A stretch of 8,098 nt of DNA from WHSM01 sp050701695 (lineage in GTDB: Bacteria > Actinomycetota > Actinomycetes > Mycobacteriales > Micromonosporaceae), in contig JBOGDE010000262.1 in NCBI GenBank assembly GCA_050701695.1, positions 1-8,098 on the forward strand. Reading direction: 5' to 3'. The position numbers were made by a program, and so were the translations under genes. The notes beneath the pieces are model-generated. The model made no database searches and had not been told where the DNA came from. It was given only the letters and a program-made list of their open reading frames with translations. Positions 6,190 to 8,098 of this stretch are shown here, piece by piece (within the stretch, counting starts at the first letter, position 1; each line of letters begins with the position of its first letter).

Positions 6190-7445
6190 CGGGCGCGATG
6201 TACGCGTTCGTGTCCCGCGGCCTCGGTCGGCGCGCAGGCGTCGCCGCGGCGCTGATCGCGTTGGTGGCCTATAACGCGCTGCAGATCGCCCTCTACGGAT
6301 TGTTCGCCGTCGTGTTCGGTGACGTGCTGAGCAGCCAGTTCGGGCTCAGCGTCCCCTGGTGGGTCACGGCCGCGGTGCTGTGGCTGCTCGTGGCGGTCCT
6401 CGGGGTGATGCGGATCGACTTCAACGGCAAGGTCCTCGCCGTGCTGATGTGCCTGGAGGTCGCAATCATCATCCTGTTCGACGCCGTGTTCCTCACCCAC
6501 CCCGCCGCAGGAGTCAGCTTCGACACCCTCAACCCCGTCGGCCTGCTCACCCTCGGCACGCTCCCGGTGCTGCTCACCGGCGTGCTGGGGTTCGTCGGCT
6601 TCGAACAGGCGACGATCTATGCCGAGGAGGCCAAGGACCGCGAACGCACCGTGCCGCGGGCGACCTACGCCTGCATCGTCGTGATCGGACTGGTGTACGC
6701 GGCCTCGGCGTGGGCGATCAGCATCGGCACCGGTGTCCACCAGGTCGCCGCCCGCTCCGCCGCCGAGAACAACCAACTGATCTTCAACCTCGCGGCCCCG
6801 CACCTCGGCGGCACGATCGTCACCGTCGGCGCCTGGCTGATGGTCACCTCCGTGGTAGCCGCGTCGCTGTCGTTCCACAACGCGGTCGCCCGCTACGGCT
6901 ACGCCCTGGGCCGGGAACGCGTGCTGCCGCGCGTCTTCGGCACCACATCCCGGCACTTCTCCTCCCCGAAGGTCGCCTCCCTCACCCAGTCCGGGCTCGC
7001 CGCCGCCTTCATCGCCTGGTACGCCATCGCCGGGCTCGACCCCCTCGTGCACGGGTTCTTCTGGGGCGGCATGCTCGGCGGCCTGGGCTGCCTGATCCTC
7101 TACACCCTCGCCGCCGTCGCCATCCCCGCCTACTTCGCCACCAACGCATCCGACCGGTCGCCGTGGGTCAAATACATCGCACCGCTACTGGCCGCCGCAG
7201 CCCTCGCCGTCATCACCTATGTAGCGGTCCGGGACTTCGGCGTGATGATCGGCGTCCCCGCCGGCCACACCGCCGCCGTGGCGCTGCCCGCGACCTACCT
7301 CGCCGTCGCGTTGGCCGGCGCCGCCTGGGCAACGTTCCTCAAGGCCGCCAAGCCCCGGACCTTCCACACCATCGGGCTCGGCGCCCACGCCGCAACCGGC
7401 CAAACCACCACCCCGACCGCCCTCGCCCAGGAAGGAACAGCCTGA
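6190..7445 (+). pseudogene. APC-family permease, 3' part (codons 89-506), separated from its start by the intron
   Basis: This completes the permease begun at 3499. It starts with the split codon and GAMYAFVSRGLGRRAG, then carries about ten membrane helices. Examples are AALIALVAYNALQIALYGLF (TM3), WWVTAAVLWLLVAVLGVM (TM4), VLAVLMCLEVAIIILFDAVF (TM5), LLTGVLGFVGFEQATIYAEE (TM6, with the conserved GFE seen in APC transporters), TYACIVVIGLVYAASAWAIS (TM7) and a final helix near ALPATYLAVALAGAAWATF. The C-terminus is short, polar and Thr/Ala-rich. The rejoined protein is 506 aa with about 12 helices, as expected for a plasma-membrane amino acid/polyamine/organocation transporter; the substrate cannot be read from sequence. 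It lacks its own ribosome site: ATG 6198 has no Shine-Dalgarno sequence, so this part is probably not translated as a working protein. Its TGA overlaps the next start (TGATG). Confidence 0.88.
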
Positions 7446-7573
7446 TGCCACCCGTCCTGACCGTCCGCGCCGGCCGCGACGACGAGACCGACGACCTCGC
7501 GCAGGTCATCGCTGACGCATTCAGTCCCATCCCGCCCTCGGCGTGGCTGATCCCCGACGTCGACACCTGGCTG
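7445..7573 (+). pseudogene. GNAT-family N-acetyltransferase, 5' end only, cut by an IS21-family element
   Basis: The ATG at 7445 overlaps the permease stop (TGATG) and has a strong ribosome site (AGGAAGGA at 7429-7436, 8-base spacer). The 43 native codons read MPPVLTVRAGRDDETDDLAQ and then VIADAFSPIPPSAWLIPDVD, which is the first strand and helix of a GNAT fold (V-R-x-A/G...D-x-x-x-V...AF). Such enzymes transfer acetyl groups from acetyl-CoA to amines. The acetyl-CoA-binding motif (R/Q-x-x-G-x-G/A) lies further on and is missing. From 7574 the reading frame enters the insertion-element end and stops at TAG 7598-7600. The family call rests on a short N-terminus and so is moderate. Confidence 0.6.
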
Positions 7574-7629
7574 TGTCAACCAGAACTGGCCCCGGTGTAG
7601 CAGGGCGGATTCCAGGTTGATCTGGCCCC
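7574..7629. repeat. IS21-family terminal region with repeated CTGGCCCC motif
   Basis: CTGGCCCC occurs at 7586-7593 and again at 7622-7629, 36 bp apart. Each is preceded by related bases (CAACCAGAA and AGGTTGAT), giving two copies of a transposase-type binding unit. Multiple repeats of this kind near each tip are typical of IS21-family elements. The stretch up to the istB stop at 7695 contains no gene that I can see. Confidence 0.5.
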
Positions 7630-7694
7630 ACCCGGGCGGTGGCTGAGCGTCCCGGTCGCGGGCGTTGGCCTTGCCGGGATCGGCATGACTCCGG

Positions 7695-8098
7695 TCAGTT
7701 GGCGGCGGCGCGTCTGCGGTTCTTGCTGGCACGTAGCCGGTAGGACTCGGTTCCGGTTTCGATGATGTGGGCTTGGAAGGTGAGCCGGTCGACGATGGCG
7801 GCGCATAGGCGGGGCTCGGTGAAGGTGCGGGCCCACTCGCTGAACGCGGCGTTTGAAGCGATCGCGATGGAGGCTCTTTCCTCCCGCTCGGTGAAGACCT
7901 GGAACAGCAGTTCGGCGCCCCGGCGGTCCAGTTCGAGATAGCCCAGTTCATCCAGACACAGCAGGTCGACGCGGCCGTAGCGGGCGATGGTCTTCGACAG
8001 GTGCTTGTCGTCGGCCGCCTCGACCAGTTCGTTCACGAGTGCGGCGGCGGTGGTGTAGCGGACCCGGTAACCGGCTTCGGCGGCGGCGGTGCCCAGGC
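7695..8098 (-). CDS. istB: IstB-like helper ATPase of an IS21-family element (C-terminal part)
   Basis: About 133 residues are present; the N-terminus and Walker A motif lie beyond the right edge. The reading runs GTAAAEAGYRVRYTTAAALV, NELVEAADDKHLSKTIARYG, then the Walker B strand RVDLLCLDELGYLELD, followed by LLFQVFTEREERASIAIASN (the Asn at its end is the sensor position), FSEWARTFTEPRLCAAIVDR and a C-terminal HIIETGTESYRL. These are signature segments of IstB, an AAA+ ATPase related to DnaC that delivers the IstA transposase to target DNA. The C-terminus is basic (RASKNRRRAAAN). The visible part has no disruption. An apparent start at GTG 8036 is internal and should not be used. Confidence 0.93.
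   Translation of the reverse strand, partial: LGTAAAEAGYRVRYTTAAALVNELVEAADDKHLSKTIARYGRVDLLCLDELGYLELDRRGAELLFQVFTEREERASIAIASNAAFSEWARTFTEPRLCAAIVDRLTFQAHIIETGTESYRLRASKNRRRAAAN

Larger units (their letters stand above)
7574..8098 (-). mobile_element. IS21-family insertion element, one end plus part of istB (runs off the window)
   Basis: The host GNAT frame ends abruptly where TGTCAACCAGAACTGGCCCC begins at 7574. Beyond it lie a short non-coding end region and a minus-strand istB gene, the normal arrangement at the istB side of IS21-family elements (istA would lie further right, outside the window). The exact first base could be 7572 or 7574, because TGTG precedes it. The other end and any target duplication are not visible, so completeness cannot be judged. 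Confidence 0.75.

Noticed and set aside
5994..7052. A 352-aa minus-strand open frame
   Set aside because: It is the antisense of the permease 3' part plus intron 5' region; its Gly/Asp/Glu/His-rich composition is the usual shadow of a GC-rich membrane protein gene.
3894..7445. A 1183-aa plus-strand open frame spanning the intron and the permease 3' part
   Set aside because: Its first 760 or so codons are the antisense of the maturase and ribozyme, with no family-like features. It is open because the DNA is GC-rich and happens to share frame with the permease. An automated gene caller could report it as a false fusion protein.
1..8098. CRISPR arrays, tRNA or rRNA genes
   Set aside because: I saw no regularly spaced repeats and no tRNA- or rRNA-like conserved segments on either strand.

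Overview
The window is high-GC DNA with short intergenic gaps, GTG as well as ATG starts, and protein families typical of a filamentous or related actinomycete (XRE/TPR regulator, small Cys-rich protein, GPP34-family protein, APC permease). No taxon more precise than an actinobacterium can be supported from the sequence alone.

Layout. The left edge (1-228) holds an ambiguous coding remnant. Positions 143-1426 (minus) encode a 427-aa helix-turn-helix regulator with a long helical, TPR-like C-terminus. A divergent plus-strand run starts about 185 bp away: a frame-broken gene resembling the N-terminus of a serine resolvase (1611-1947), a small Cys-rich protein (1947-2264), two unrecognised small proteins (2255-2539, 2543-2803), a GPP34-family gene split by one frameshift (2800-3466), an APC-family permease (start 3499, end 7445) and the first 43 codons of a GNAT acetyltransferase (from 7445). 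The genes overlap or lie a few bases apart (TAATG at 1945, 10-bp overlap at 2255, GTGA at 2800, TGATG at 7443), so they look like one operon.

Two mobile elements have broken this operon. A complete group II intron (3764-6189, 2426 bp, minus strand) sits inside the permease codon for residue 89, antisense to the permease. It carries an intact 595-aa reverse transcriptase/maturase with a C-terminal HNH domain, plus recognisable domains V and VI. Removing exactly these bases restores a 506-aa permease frame with a motif expected of the family (IVN-A-GAMY). Because the intron is antisense it cannot be spliced from the permease mRNA, so the permease is disrupted. At the right end an IS21-family element (7574 to beyond the window) carrying istB on the minus strand truncates the GNAT gene.

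The main result is therefore a decaying, apparently uncharacterised regulator-plus-operon module (small proteins, GPP34, APC permease, GNAT), together with a well-delimited antisense group II intron insertion. The single-base frameshifts could be real decay or sequencing errors.
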